From Acidobacteriota bacterium (lineage in GTDB: Bacteria; Pseudomonadota; Alphaproteobacteria; Caulobacterales; Hyphomonadaceae), in assembly GCA_016712445.1 (NCBI GenBank), contig JADJRB010000002.1, forward strand, positions 620,001 through 684,000: a DNA stretch of 64,000 nucleotides, given 5' to 3'. Below, piece after piece: positions 1 through 8,459 of this stretch. Each line of letters begins with the position of its first letter. Position 1 is the first letter of the stretch. The notes below the pieces were generated by a model, which worked only from the letters and a program-made list of their open reading frames with translations, did no database searches and had not been told where the DNA came from. The translations under genes were made by a program, and so were the position numbers.

Positions 1-72
1 ATCTACAAGAAGGCGCGCGGGCTGGAGAAACCGTCAGACCACGTGCCGGTGATTGCGACGTTTGCAGATTAG
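1..72 (+). CDS. xthA: Exodeoxyribonuclease III, C-terminal end (partial)
   Basis: An open frame enters from the left edge and stops with TAG at 70-72. The last 24 residues contain KPSDHVPV, the conserved C-terminal segment of the exonuclease III / AP endonuclease family. Its Asp-His pair is part of the active site of this Mg-dependent abasic-site endonuclease and 3'-5' exonuclease. Only the tail is visible, so the assignment rests on this motif and on the short distance to the end typical of the family. A related EEP-fold nuclease cannot be excluded. Confidence 0.7.
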   Translation: MYKKARGLEKPSDHVPVIATFAD

Positions 73-89
73 GCGCGTTGCCGCCCTGC

Positions 90-833
90 TCAGTCGTCGC
101 GCTTCACGCGGGCCTTGCCGCGGCCGAGGGTGAGCGCCTTGATGGCGCCCCGGAAGGTGCGCACCTCCTGCTCCGTCCACTGAGCACGGACGAGCGCGTT
201 GCGCAGGTTGTTGATCATCACCGGCGTCTTTTCCGGCGGATAGAAATAGCCTGCGCGCTCGAGCTCGGCCTCGAAGTGTTCGAACATGCCGATCAGGTCT
301 TCACGCGAGGCGGCGTCGCCAACGCCTTCGTTCTTGCCTTCGAAACGCCCACCGAAGCCGGCGCGGGCGCCCCATTGGTGGCAGAAGACACCGACAGCCT
401 GCGCGAGATTGAGCGAGGCGAAGGCAGGGTTGACCGGATAGGTGAGGATGGCGTCGCAGAGGGCGACGGCTTCGTTGGGCAGGCCGGACTTCTCGCCGCC
501 GAAGAGGATGCCCACCTGCCCCGGCCGGGCGAGGGTCGCATCAACGGCGCCGGACGCATCGACGACCGGCTTTTCGATACCGCGCGGGCGCGCCGTGGTG
601 GCGAAGGCATAGGTGAGCCCGGACATCGCGGCTTCCAGCGTGTCGAAGACCTGCACCGTGACGCCCTGCTCGAACGCGCCTGCGGACATGGCGTTGGCGC
701 TGCTGCTGGGCCAGCCATCGCGGGGCGTGACGAGGCGCAGGTCGGTGAGGCCGAAGTTCAGCATGACGCGGGCAGCGGCGCCGATGTTCTCGCCAAGCTG
801 GGCTGTGTGGAGGAGGATGGTGGGCTTGATCAT
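90..833 (-). CDS. trmJ: tRNA 2'-O-methyltransferase TrmJ, SPOUT family
   Basis: This 247-residue protein is predicted to methylate the 2'-OH of nucleotide 32 in tRNA anticodon loops using S-adenosylmethionine. It has the SpoU/TrmH knot signatures: an N-terminal stretch with the NIGAAARVMLNFGL motif near residue 15, the GILFGGEKSGLPNE loop in the middle, and the FASLNLAQAV SAM-binding motif. The C-terminal extension is helical, as in TrmJ. The ATG at 833 is chosen because the knot motif follows directly. The reading frame continues upstream, but those residues overlap the next gene and look non-coding. The start overlaps the stop of the upstream membrane protein gene by 4 bases (ATGA), which suggests translational coupling. 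Confidence 0.9.
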   Translation of the reverse strand: MIKPTILLHTAQLGENIGAAARVMLNFGLTDLRLVTPRDGWPSSSANAMSAGAFEQGVTVQVFDTLEAAMSGLTYAFATTARPRGIEKPVVDASGAVDATLARPGQVGILFGGEKSGLPNEAVALCDAILTYPVNPAFASLNLAQAVGVFCHQWGARAGFGGRFEGKNEGVGDAASREDLIGMFEHFEAELERAGYFYPPEKTPVMINNLRNALVRAQWTEQEVRTFRGAIKALTLGRGKARVKRDD

Positions 834-1525
834 GGCGTGGACGCAGCGCCCCGGTGCGCTTCCCAGAGGTCGCCGGCAAGGCCCGCGAGCGCATTGAAAT
901 TGACGCCGCTGAGGCCGGTCGTGAGGGCATAGGGCGGCATGTTGAACCGGCGGTTCAGGGCGGAGACCTTGCCGGGCGGGTCCGGCACATGCGGGAAGGT
1001 TTCGAACATCAGCCAGCGGTTTGCGCCGACCGAGCCGAGGCCGATGTCCGAGATGTCGCGCCAGGCGAGGCGCCATCTGAGGCCGGCGCAGGATTCGATG
1101 CCGTCTGCGTCAAGGATATAGAGCGGGCCGGCGGTGAACATCTGCCGGCCGGCGAAGACCAGCACGGCAAGGCCGAACGGGACGCCGAGCGCACCGATGA
1201 GCGCCTTGGCGGAGACGCCGCCCGTGGACATCATATGGAGCGGCATGACGATGCCCGCAACGAGGAAAGCAAGGCCGCCAAAAGCGAAGACGCCGGCGCG
1301 CAGGCGCGAGGTGTTGACGATGAAGCGGCCATCCGGCTGGGCCTTGGGGAGGCTGGCCGGCAAAAGGCCGATCAGGCCGACAAGGCCGACCGCGCCGAAG
1401 AAGAGGATGACCGCTCCGGCGAGCAGCGTGTCTTCACCCGTCTGGTCCTTCAGCAGGATGAAGCCGCCCATGACGACAAAGCCGAAGCCGATGAGCGTGA
1501 CGGCGAGGTCTTTGAGGAAATTCAT
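830..1525 (-). CDS. Hypothetical membrane protein with PH-like C-terminal half
   Basis: This 231-residue protein has four hydrophobic segments (about residues 5-25, 35-58, 75-95 and 105-127), followed by a soluble tail. The tail contains an ILDADGIE...WRDISDIGL stretch of the kind seen in bacterial PH-like or STM3941-type membrane proteins, where a small beta domain follows transmembrane helices. I do not recognise a precise family. It sits between a secreted DUF4174-like protein (8 bases upstream) and trmJ (4-base overlap), so the three genes probably form one transcript. The membrane topology is direct from the sequence. The PH-like reading is inference. Confidence 0.7.
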   Translation of the reverse strand: MNFLKDLAVTLIGFGFVVMGGFILLKDQTGEDTLLAGAVILFFGAVGLVGLIGLLPASLPKAQPDGRFIVNTSRLRAGVFAFGGLAFLVAGIVMPLHMMSTGGVSAKALIGALGVPFGLAVLVFAGRQMFTAGPLYILDADGIESCAGLRWRLAWRDISDIGLGSVGANRWLMFETFPHVPDPPGKVSALNRRFNMPPYALTTGLSGVNFNALAGLAGDLWEAHRGAASTP

Positions 1526-1533
1526 TTCAAAGT

Positions 1534-2022
1534 CTACTCGGTGCGAGGATTGGTACGTCCACGCGGGCTGCGTACTGCATCGACCAGCGGGAACAAGGTT
1601 TCATTGCTGACAACAGATTCCCATCGGCCATGGACCTTGCCATCCGTGGCGATCAGCATGACGCTACGCACAGCGCCGTCGCACCCTGCCGCCTGCTCAA
1701 GCTTTGCATCACCGTCATGCCAGATGTGCAGCTTCACTTCACCAGCAGCTACTGAGGCCGTGTCAAAAACCAGTTCTATGCCCGCTGAAAGACCGATCAG
1801 GCTGATACCGCGCCCGGCATAACCCGGCCAGTCGGCTTCCCTGAACTGTTCATCGAGGATGCCCTCCCCGAGCGCGGCTTCGCTTGAGCCGCAGACGACG
1901 AGAAGATGTCGTGCACCGAAAGCCTCATCCAGCACACTTCCGCTATTGCCCAGTATCTGTGCCTGAGCGCCGGAGCAGAGGGAGGCCACTACAGCCACCA
2001 GAGCAGACAAAAATCGGATCAC
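1534..2022 (-). CDS. Secreted DUF4174-like protein
   Basis: This 162-residue protein has a clear signal peptide (hydrophobic core at residues 4-16, likely cleavage after AQA near residue 22). The mature part resembles DUF4174: an RHLLVVCGSS strand near the start, a glycine-rich middle, and a closing LFPLVDAVRS segment followed by a charged tail. DUF4174 proteins are thioredoxin-fold-like periplasmic proteins of unknown role. No CxxC is present, so redox activity is not supported. The start codon is GTG at 2022. It is the first gene of the trmJ transcript and is divergent from icd. Confidence 0.6.
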   Translation of the reverse strand: MIRFLSALVAVVASLCSGAQAQILGNSGSVLDEAFGARHLLVVCGSSEAALGEGILDEQFREADWPGYAGRGISLIGLSAGIELVFDTASVAAGEVKLHIWHDGDAKLEQAAGCDGAVRSVMLIATDGKVHGRWESVVSNETLFPLVDAVRSPRGRTNPRTE

Positions 2023-2124
2023 CTGAGATTGAACCTGTCAGTTTGCGGGGATCGGGGCCGACTTGTGAACGTCGCCGCCCGGAGTAGTCAAGCCGGGTGG
2101 GCCGGATGCGCCGGTTTGCCCGTT

Positions 2125-2152
2125 TTGACGCCTGCCCGGCGTCTGCTATAGG
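2125..2152 (+). promoter_or_regulatory. Candidate sigma-70-type promoter for icd
   Basis: TTGACG at 2125-2130 and TATAGG at 2147-2152 are separated by 16 bases and lie 37 bases before the icd start. Both hexamers match the housekeeping consensus closely. This is a pattern match only. Confidence 0.4.
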
Positions 2153-2188
2153 CCGGGCCAAACCGTTACAGCGCAAGGATTCCCCGAA

Positions 2189-3406
2189 ATGTCGAAGATC
2201 AAGGTCAAAAACCCGGTTGTGGAGATGGACGGGGACGAAATGACCCGGATCATCTGGCAGGTCATCAAGGACAAGCTGATCCACCCCTACCTCGACATCG
2301 ACCTGAAATATTACGATCTCTCGATCCAGAACCGCGACGCCACCGACGACCAGGTGACCATCGACTCGGCCGAGGCGACGAAGAAATACGGCGTCGCCGT
2401 GAAGTGCGCGACGATCACGCCGGATGAGGCGCGCGTCGAGGAATTCGGCCTGAAGAAGATGTGGAAGTCGCCCAACGGCACGATCCGCAACATCCTGGGC
2501 GGCGTGGTGTTCCGTGAGCCGATCGTGATCTCCAACATCCCGCGCCTGGTGCCGGGCTGGACGAAGCCGGTCGTAATCGGCCGTCATGCGTTCGGCGACC
2601 AGTACAAGGCGACGGATTTCGTGGTGCCGGGCGCCGGCAAGCTGACGATGAAATTCGAAGGCAAGGACGGCAAGGTGATCGAGAAGGAAGTGTTCGACTT
2701 CCCGTCGGCCGGCATCGCGATGGGCATGTACAACATGGATGAGTCGATCCGCGACTTCGCCCGCGCAAGCTTCAACTACGGCCTGCAGCGCAAATGGCCG
2801 GTCTACCTGTCGACCAAGAACACGATCCTGAAAGCCTATGACGGCCGCTTCAAGGACATCTTCCAGGAAGTCTTCGACACCGAGTTCAAGGACAAGTTTG
2901 CCGAGTTCAAAGGCACCTACGAACACCGTCTGATCGACGACATGGTGGCCGCATGCATGAAATGGTCTGGCGGCTATATCTGGGCGTGCAAGAACTATGA
3001 CGGCGACGTGCAATCCGACACCGTGGCGCAGGGCTATGGCTCGCTGGGCCTGATGACCTCGGTGCTGCTGTCGCCGGATGGCAAGACGGTGGAAGCCGAA
3101 GCCGCGCACGGCACCGTGACGCGTCACTACCGCAACTGGCAGAAGGGCGAGGCAACCTCGACCAACTCCATCGCCTCGATCTATGCCTGGACGCAAGGCC
3201 TCGACCACCGCGGCCGGATGGATGGCACGCCGGAAGTGCGCAAGTTTGCCCAGACGCTGGAAGACACGATCGTGAAGACGGTCGAGGCCGGCTTCATGAC
3301 CAAGGACCTCGCGCTGCTGGTCGGGCCGGACCAGGGTTATCTGACCACGGAAGGCTTCATCGAGAAGGTGGCGCAGCGCTTCGAAGAGGCAATGGGCAAG
3401 AACTAA
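2189..3406 (+). CDS. icd: NADP-dependent isocitrate dehydrogenase
   Basis: This is a 405-residue homodimeric-type isocitrate dehydrogenase of the eukaryote-like class common in Alphaproteobacteria. It oxidatively decarboxylates isocitrate to 2-oxoglutarate in the TCA cycle and makes NADPH. Visible motifs include [14 protein letters not shown] at the N-terminus, the substrate-binding SPNGTIRN segment near residue 95, an [14 protein letters not shown] stretch near residue 250, and the metal/NADP-binding [12 protein letters not shown] motif near residue 305. The length matches the family. It is preceded by a candidate promoter and followed by a REP-like palindrome pair. Confidence 0.97.
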   Translation: MSKIKVKNPVVEMDGDEMTRIIWQVIKDKLIHPYLDIDLKYYDLSIQNRDATDDQVTIDSAEATKKYGVAVKCATITPDEARVEEFGLKKMWKSPNGTIRNILGGVVFREPIVISNIPRLVPGWTKPVVIGRHAFGDQYKATDFVVPGAGKLTMKFEGKDGKVIEKEVFDFPSAGIAMGMYNMDESIRDFARASFNYGLQRKWPVYLSTKNTILKAYDGRFKDIFQEVFDTEFKDKFAEFKGTYEHRLIDDMVAACMKWSGGYIWACKNYDGDVQSDTVAQGYGSLGLMTSVLLSPDGKTVEAEAAHGTVTRHYRNWQKGEATSTNSIASIYAWTQGLDHRGRMDGTPEVRKFAQTLEDTIVKTVEAGFMTKDLALLVGPDQGYLTTEGFIEKVAQRFEEAMGKN

Positions 3407-3430
3407 GCCCCTCCCGATTGCATCCGCTCT

Positions 3431-3504
3431 CCCCGGCGAAAGCCGGGGTCCAGCTTTCCGATTGGCTGAACTAGACAGGACTGGATCCCGGCCTGCGCCG
3501 GGAT
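3431..3504. repeat. REP-like palindrome pair after icd
   Basis: Two perfect hairpins lie in the icd-pnuC gap. CCCCGGC/GCCGGGG with a GAAA loop is at 3431-3448, and ATCCCGGC/GCCGGGAT with a CTGC loop is at 3485-3504. The inner flanks (GTCCAG and CTGGAT) also pair, so the whole block folds as a larger symmetrical unit. This layout resembles the dispersed intergenic palindromes of Caulobacter relatives. The first hairpin could also act as a terminator for icd, although it lacks a T-run. Confidence 0.55.
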
Positions 3505-3518
3505 GAGCGCTGGGGAGG

Positions 3519-4193
3519 ATGGCGCTGGATACTGAGACACACCGTCCGGCTGCACGCACGTGGAGCGATCTGGCCCTGCCCGCCGCGCTCGTGCTGGCGA
3601 CGGCCGTCATCGGCTATGCAGCCTGGGCCACCGGCAATGCCAGCATACTGGAAGCGGCCGCCTTTGTTTCCGGCGCCATCTGCGTCTGGCTGGTGGTCCG
3701 CCAGAACATCTGGAACTTTCCGCTCGGCCTGATCAATGTCGCGATCTCTGGCTATATCTTCTACGAATACCGTCTGTATGCGGATTCCGGTCTGCAGGTC
3801 GTTTACTTCGCGCTGAACCTGATCGGCTGGTATCTCTGGCTGTATGGCGGTGAGCAGCGCACGGCGCTGAATGTGGCGCGCACCTCGCGGCGGGAACTTC
3901 TGCTGACAGGGGCGTTCATCGCCGGCTCGACGGCGTTCCTATACTGGCTGCTGCACAAGGCCGGAGGCGCGGTAAAGTTCTGGGACGCGCTGACGACTTC
4001 GATCAGCCTGGCGGCCCAATGGTTGCAAAGCCGCAAGAAGCTCGAATGCTGGCACCTCTGGATCCTTGCTGACGTGCTCTATGTGCCGCTCTACATCACC
4101 CGGGAGCTTTACCTGATCGCCCTGCTTTACGCCGTCTTTCTCGCGCTGGCCGTGATGGGCCTCACCTCCTGGCGCAAGGCGGTGGCGGCATGA
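3519..4193 (+). CDS. pnuC: Nicotinamide riboside transporter PnuC
   Basis: This 224-residue inner-membrane protein has about seven hydrophobic helices. It carries the PnuC hallmarks: a WNFPLGLINVAISGYIFYEYRLYADS-type segment around residues 68-93, the QVVYFALNLIGWYLWLYGG motif directly after it, and a C-terminal WILADVLYVPLY motif. The family takes up nicotinamide riboside by facilitated diffusion driven by intracellular phosphorylation. The next gene, overlapping by 4 bases, encodes a NadR-like riboside kinase, which fits that mechanism. The ATG at 3519 sits immediately after GGGGAGG, a slightly short spacing. Confidence 0.93.
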   Translation: MALDTETHRPAARTWSDLALPAALVLATAVIGYAAWATGNASILEAAAFVSGAICVWLVVRQNIWNFPLGLINVAISGYIFYEYRLYADSGLQVVYFALNLIGWYLWLYGGEQRTALNVARTSRRELLLTGAFIAGSTAFLYWLLHKAGGAVKFWDALTTSISLAAQWLQSRKKLECWHLWILADVLYVPLYITRELYLIALLYAVFLALAVMGLTSWRKAVAA

Positions 4194-5281
4194 GCACGCG
4201 GGCGCTGAGGGTCGTGCTTATCGGCGCGGAATCGACCGGCAAGACGACGCTGTGCGAGCAGCTGGCGGCCTATTACGAGACCGAATGGGTCGGCGAATAC
4301 GGCCGCGAGCACTGGGAACGCAAGATCGCGGCGATGAACGCGCCCGGCGAGATTCCGGCGTGGACGGATGATGAGTTCATCCATATCGCCGAAGTTCAGC
4401 AAGCGCGTGAGAACGAGGCGGCGACGCGGGCCAACCGGGTGCTGATCTGCGACACCAACGCCTTCGCTACGGCGACCTGGTTCGAGCGGTACGCCAACAC
4501 CCGCCACCCTGCCGTCGATGCCATCGGTGCACGCGACATTGTGGACCTCTACCTTGTTCCGGCCCCGGACATTCCCTTCGTGCAGGACGGCGTGCGCGAC
4601 GGCGAGAAGATCCGCGACTGGATGCATGCGCGGTTTGTGGAGCTGATCAAGGCGAATGGCACGCCCTATGTGCTGATCACCGGACCTTACGAGGCGCGCC
4701 TGCCGAAGGCGATTGCCGCGATCGACACGCTGCTGGCGCTGAAACGGCCGCCGGTGGCCGCGCCGCGTATCCGCGTGCGGCGGGCGGTTGCGGGCGATGC
4801 CGAGCGGCTGGCGCATATCGGCACGGCGACGTTCGTCGAGACCTATAGCGAGATCATCGACGGCGCAAACATGGCGGCGCATTGCACGGCGCAGCATTCA
4901 AAGGCTGTGTATGAAGCCTACCTCGCCCATCCGGGCTGCGCGGTATGGCTGGCCGAGTACGAGGAGACGGGCGCGCCTGTCGGCTATGCCGTGAACTGCC
5001 CGCCGGACCTGCCGATTGCACTGCAACCGGGCGACGTCGAACTGAAGCGCATCTACGCGCTGTCGCGTTTCCATGGCTCAGACGCTGGCCGGATGCTGAT
5101 GGATGCCGCGATTGAGCAGGCCCGCGCGTGCGGAGCGCTGCGCCTGCTGCTGGGCACGTACGAAGAAAACCGCCGGGCAATCGCTTTCTACCGCAAGCAC
5201 GGGTTTGAGATGGCCGGCACGCGCCAGTTCCGCGTTGGCGAACGGCTCTATGACGACGTGGTGCTCGCAAAGCCGCTCTGA
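4190..5281 (+). CDS. NadR-like nicotinamide riboside kinase fused to a GNAT acetyltransferase
   Basis: This 363-residue protein has two domains. Residues 1-185 are a P-loop kinase of the NadR C-terminal type: Walker A GAESTGKTT at 12-20, an EYGRE motif at 36-40, and a DTNAF motif at 88-92. This domain would phosphorylate nicotinamide riboside to NMN. Residues 193-363 form a complete GNAT N-acetyltransferase, with the acetyl-CoA-binding helix region around the GRMLMDAAIEQAR stretch and the NRRAIAFYRKHGFEMAG signature near the end. No NMN adenylyltransferase domain precedes the kinase. The start overlaps the pnuC stop by 4 bases, so transport and trapping are coupled. The acetyltransferase substrate is unknown. 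Confidence 0.88.
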   Translation: MSTRALRVVLIGAESTGKTTLCEQLAAYYETEWVGEYGREHWERKIAAMNAPGEIPAWTDDEFIHIAEVQQARENEAATRANRVLICDTNAFATATWFERYANTRHPAVDAIGARDIVDLYLVPAPDIPFVQDGVRDGEKIRDWMHARFVELIKANGTPYVLITGPYEARLPKAIAAIDTLLALKRPPVAAPRIRVRRAVAGDAERLAHIGTATFVETYSEIIDGANMAAHCTAQHSKAVYEAYLAHPGCAVWLAEYEETGAPVGYAVNCPPDLPIALQPGDVELKRIYALSRFHGSDAGRMLMDAAIEQARACGALRLLLGTYEENRRAIAFYRKHGFEMAGTRQFRVGERLYDDVVLAKPL

Positions 5282-5363
5282 CGGACCTGCGGTGAATACC
5301 TATCGGGCCCGCGTGAGCTGCAGAATAGCTTGTGCGAACGAGACGCAATACGAGACGGCTAGA

Positions 5364-5816
5364 ATGACAGACTTCAGGGTGCGCAGCGCAGATGAGCGGC
5401 GCGAGGACATTCGCCGGCACGCGGCAGCGCTTGGGATTGACGAGGCGTATATCTCGCGGCTGGTCGACACCTTCTACACCCGCGTTCGGGCGCATCCCCT
5501 GCTGGGGCCGGTGTTTGAAAGCGCGATCACCGACTGGACGCCTCACCTGGCGACGATGAAGGATTTCTGGACCTCGGTCGCGCTGAATGCCGGGCGTTAT
5601 TCCGGCAAGCCGGTACCCGCTCATGCCCGGCACAAGCATATACAGGAATGGCACTTCAACCTGTGGCTCGCGCTGTTCCGCCAAACGCTGGCCGACACCG
5701 CGCCGACCTCGGGCGCTGCAGATTACTTCATGGAGCGCGCCGAACGCATCGCCCAGAGCCTGCGGCTGGCGATGTTCGGGTATCCGGGGATACCGAAGGC
5801 GGATCGCCCCGGTTGA
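5364..5816 (+). CDS. Group III truncated hemoglobin
   Basis: This 150-residue protein matches the group III (trHbP) truncated globin family. It has an N-terminal helix with FYTRVRAHPLLGPVF, a TMKDFWTSV segment, and a helix-F region containing HFNLWLALF, in which His97 is the likely proximal heme ligand. These globins bind O2 or NO, and group III members are linked to low-oxygen or nitrosative physiology. The start is the ATG at 5364. The frame extends further upstream only through the 3' end of the previous gene. No TTGAT-N4-ATCAA box was seen upstream. Confidence 0.88.
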   Translation: MTDFRVRSADERREDIRRHAAALGIDEAYISRLVDTFYTRVRAHPLLGPVFESAITDWTPHLATMKDFWTSVALNAGRYSGKPVPAHARHKHIQEWHFNLWLALFRQTLADTAPTSGAADYFMERAERIAQSLRLAMFGYPGIPKADRPG

Positions 5817-5831
5817 CCCCTTTCCCGCCGG

Positions 5832-6785
5832 CTAGACCTTGCGGGCCGAACGCACGTAGCGGACCATTCCGTCCGTGGACGTCATGACCAGCGTATGCGT
5901 GTGGACGCGGCCATCCCGGTGCAGCACGCCGTTCAGCATGGTGCCGTTGGTGACGCCGGTTGCGCAGAACACGGTGTCGCCCGAGGCGAGTTCGTTCAGC
6001 GAATAGGTCTTGCCGAAATCGGTGATGCCGGTCTTGGCGGCGCGCTTCTTCTCGTCGTCGTTGCGGAAAACGAGACGGCCGAACATCTGCCCGCCCACGC
6101 ATTTCAGGGCAGCCGCGGCGAGCACGCCTTCAGGGGCGCCGCCGGAGCCGACATACATGTCGATGCCGGTGAGCGCGTTGGTGGTGGCGATGACGCCGGC
6201 GACGTCGCCGTCAGTGATCAGCGCGATGCGGGCGCCGGCCGAGCGGAGCGACTCAATGATGTCTTCATGGCGCGGACGATCCAGCACGCAGACGGTCATG
6301 TCCTCGACCTTGCGCTTGGCGGCCTTGGCGAGCGCCTTGATGTTATCCGCGGGTTTTTCGTCCAGGCTGATGATGCCGTCGGCATAGCCCGGGCCGATGG
6401 CGATCTTGTCCATGTAGGTGTCGGGCGCATACAGCAGGCCGCCGCGCGGCGCGATGGCGAGCACCGCGAGCGCGTTGGCCATCGCCTTGGCGGTCAGCGT
6501 GGTGCCTTCCAGCGGGTCAAGCGCGATGTCGATTTCCGGGCCATTGCCGGTGCCGACTTCCTCGCCAATGTAGAGCATCGGGGCTTCGTCGCGCTCGCCT
6601 TCGCCGATGACCACTCGGCCCTTGAAATCCACCTCGTTGAAGGCCGAACGCATCGCGTCTACCGCGGCGGCATCGGCTTTCTTCTCGTCGCCCCGGCCGG
6701 CCAGTTTGGCGGCTGCGATGGCGGCAAGCTCGGTCACGCGCACCATGGAGTCAGCAAGACCGGGCGTCAAAACCTTGTTTTTCAT
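5832..6785 (-). CDS. glpX: Class II fructose-1,6-bisphosphatase GlpX
   Basis: This 317-residue enzyme belongs to the lithium-sensitive phosphatase fold and hydrolyses fructose-1,6-bisphosphate in gluconeogenesis. Metal- and substrate-binding motifs are present: GEGERDEAPMLYIGEEVG near residues 62-79, DPLEGTTLTAKAMANALAV near residue 91, and the GSGGAPEGVLAAAALK stretch near residue 203. It lies 53 bases downstream of hom on the same strand and is convergent with the globin gene across 15 bases. The hom-glpX order is conserved in many Alphaproteobacteria. Confidence 0.96.
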   Translation of the reverse strand: MKNKVLTPGLADSMVRVTELAAIAAAKLAGRGDEKKADAAAVDAMRSAFNEVDFKGRVVIGEGERDEAPMLYIGEEVGTGNGPEIDIALDPLEGTTLTAKAMANALAVLAIAPRGGLLYAPDTYMDKIAIGPGYADGIISLDEKPADNIKALAKAAKRKVEDMTVCVLDRPRHEDIIESLRSAGARIALITDGDVAGVIATTNALTGIDMYVGSGGAPEGVLAAAALKCVGGQMFGRLVFRNDDEKKRAAKTGITDFGKTYSLNELASGDTVFCATGVTNGTMLNGVLHRDGRVHTHTLVMTSTDGMVRYVRSARKV

Positions 6786-6838
6786 CTATATTTCTCCAGG
6801 GGCGGAAATTCGGGACAGTTAACGTCTGAGAGAAGCAA

Positions 6839-8122
6839 TTAGCTTGCCGCTTCAATGCGGATGAGGCGGGGATCTTCGACCGAAACGGAGAGTTTCGCGA
6901 TCCGGTTAACAGCGGCCTGCATTTGGGCGCGGGCGCAGCGATGGGTGACCACGGCGACGGGGCTGGCACCGCTCTCGTCGGCGGAATCCTGCAGCAGCTT
7001 GTCGACCGAGACGCCTTCCTCGGCCAGCGCTTCGGTGAGCGCGGCGAGCGTGCCCGGCTTGTCGGCGAGGCGGACGCGCAGGAAGAAGGGCGCGACTTCG
7101 GTATTGTCGCCCTTGATGAAGGGCTGGGCGACGTGATGCTCGGCGCGGCCGAAAGCGTTGCGGATGGCGGGGCGGAAAAGCTTCGCGACATCGCCCATGA
7201 CGGCGCTGGCGGTGGGGCCGGAGCCTGCGCCGGGGCCGGACAGCACGACGGCGCCAAGCGGGTCGGCTTCGATGCGCACGGAGTTCAGCGAGCCATCGAT
7301 GCGGGCAAGCGCGTGGGCAACCGGCAGGGCCATCGGCTCGACGCGGCAGACGACGCCGTCTTTCTTCAGCACGCCCTCTGCGATGAGCTTGATGCGGAAA
7401 CCGAGCCGGTCTGCGAGGCGCAGGTCCATCAGGCCGATTTCCTCGATGCCGCGCACTTCAACCTTCGAAAAATCGAGATCGGCGGAGAAGGCGATGGCGG
7501 AGAGGATGGCGGCCTTGTGGGCGGCGTCCATGCCAGACACGTCGAGCGTGGGGTCAGCTTCGGCATAGCCGCGCTTTTGCGCTTCGGCGAGCACGTCCTC
7601 ATAGGAGCGGCCCGTTTCCAGCATGGTGCTGGTGATGAAATTGCAGGTGCCGTTGAGGATGCCGGAGACGCGCTTGACCTCGGTGCCGGCAAGGCTGTCA
7701 CGCAGCACACGGACGACCGGGATGCCGCCGGCGACGGCGGCTTCGAAAAGGAGGTCGACGTGCTGCTCGGCCGCAAGAGCGGCAAGCGCGGTGCCGTGCT
7801 TGGCGATCAGGGCCTTGTTGGCGGTGACGACGTGCTTGCCGGCCTTGAGGGCGGATTCGACGGCGAACTTGGCGGGGCCGTCCGAGCCGCCGATCAGCTC
7901 GACGAAGACGTCGACATTCGGGTCGACGGCGAGCGTGGCGGCGTCGTCGAACCAGGGATAGGCGTCGGTGTTGACGGGGCGGTTGCGGCTCTGCGAGCGG
8001 GCACTGACGCCGGCGATCTCGACCTTGCCGGGCAGCCGGAGGCGGTCCTGGCGCTGCACCAGCTCGATCAGCCCGGCGCCCACATGGCCAAGGCCGGCGA
8101 TTCCAATCCTTAACGGGCCCAT
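6839..8122 (-). CDS. hom: Homoserine dehydrogenase
   Basis: This 427-residue enzyme reduces aspartate semialdehyde to homoserine in threonine and methionine synthesis. It has an N-terminal Rossmann motif (GIAGLGHVGAG, residues 7-17), the catalytic-domain VTANKALIAKHG and LNGTCNFI motifs, and the EADPTLDVSGMDAAHK signature near residue 190. A C-terminal ACT domain (from about residue 350, RLADKPGTLAALTEAL) is expected to give feedback control by threonine. The length fits the monofunctional bacterial type. Confidence 0.97.
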   Translation of the reverse strand: MGPLRIGIAGLGHVGAGLIELVQRQDRLRLPGKVEIAGVSARSQSRNRPVNTDAYPWFDDAATLAVDPNVDVFVELIGGSDGPAKFAVESALKAGKHVVTANKALIAKHGTALAALAAEQHVDLLFEAAVAGGIPVVRVLRDSLAGTEVKRVSGILNGTCNFITSTMLETGRSYEDVLAEAQKRGYAEADPTLDVSGMDAAHKAAILSAIAFSADLDFSKVEVRGIEEIGLMDLRLADRLGFRIKLIAEGVLKKDGVVCRVEPMALPVAHALARIDGSLNSVRIEADPLGAVVLSGPGAGSGPTASAVMGDVAKLFRPAIRNAFGRAEHHVAQPFIKGDNTEVAPFFLRVRLADKPGTLAALTEALAEEGVSVDKLLQDSADESGASPVAVVTHRCARAQMQAAVNRIAKLSVSVEDPRLIRIEAAS

Positions 8123-8211
8123 CGGGCGCCCCTTGTACGCTGTTCAATGCTCCGGCGGGTGCCTAGCGGTTTTGGGGCGCGGGGGGAAGGCCCGGGATAG
8201 CCTGAAACGGC

Positions 8212-8454
8212 TCAACCTGAGCGCAAACGAGCGCACAGATGGTTCCAAAGCATGCGGCCGGCCAAACCCACCGTTCCACCGATCAGAGAAAAGATCATGT
8301 AGCTCATCGGTCGGACCAGAAAGCCGACGGTATATTGATGGCTTGCCCAAGCAACAAACGCGCCCAGACCCGCGAGCGCAAGCAAACTGCCTGCCAACAT
8401 CCACCGGACGTTGCTGACCCAAGGACGTATCGGACGGAACAACCGGGTGCCCAC
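8212..8454 (-). CDS. Small hypothetical membrane protein
   Basis: This is an 80-residue reading frame starting with GTG at 8454 and holding two hydrophobic helices (about residues 17-36 and 46-66), the second with a glycine zipper-like GGTVGLAG stretch. It begins 5 bases after the stop of the aminotransferase gene, a spacing typical of operon members, and lies 89 bases before hom. I do not recognise a family. The tight spacing and two-helix pattern support it as a real gene, but the start is uncertain. Confidence 0.5.
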   Translation of the reverse strand: MGTRLFRPIRPWVSNVRWMLAGSLLALAGLGAFVAWASHQYTVGFLVRPMSYMIFSLIGGTVGLAGRMLWNHLCARLRSG

Positions 8455-8459
8455 GCCCC

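Noticed and set aside
1943..3610. A 555-codon minus-strand frame across icd
   Set aside because: It is antisense to the fully conserved isocitrate dehydrogenase and has a His/Arg/Val-rich composition typical of GC-driven shadow frames.
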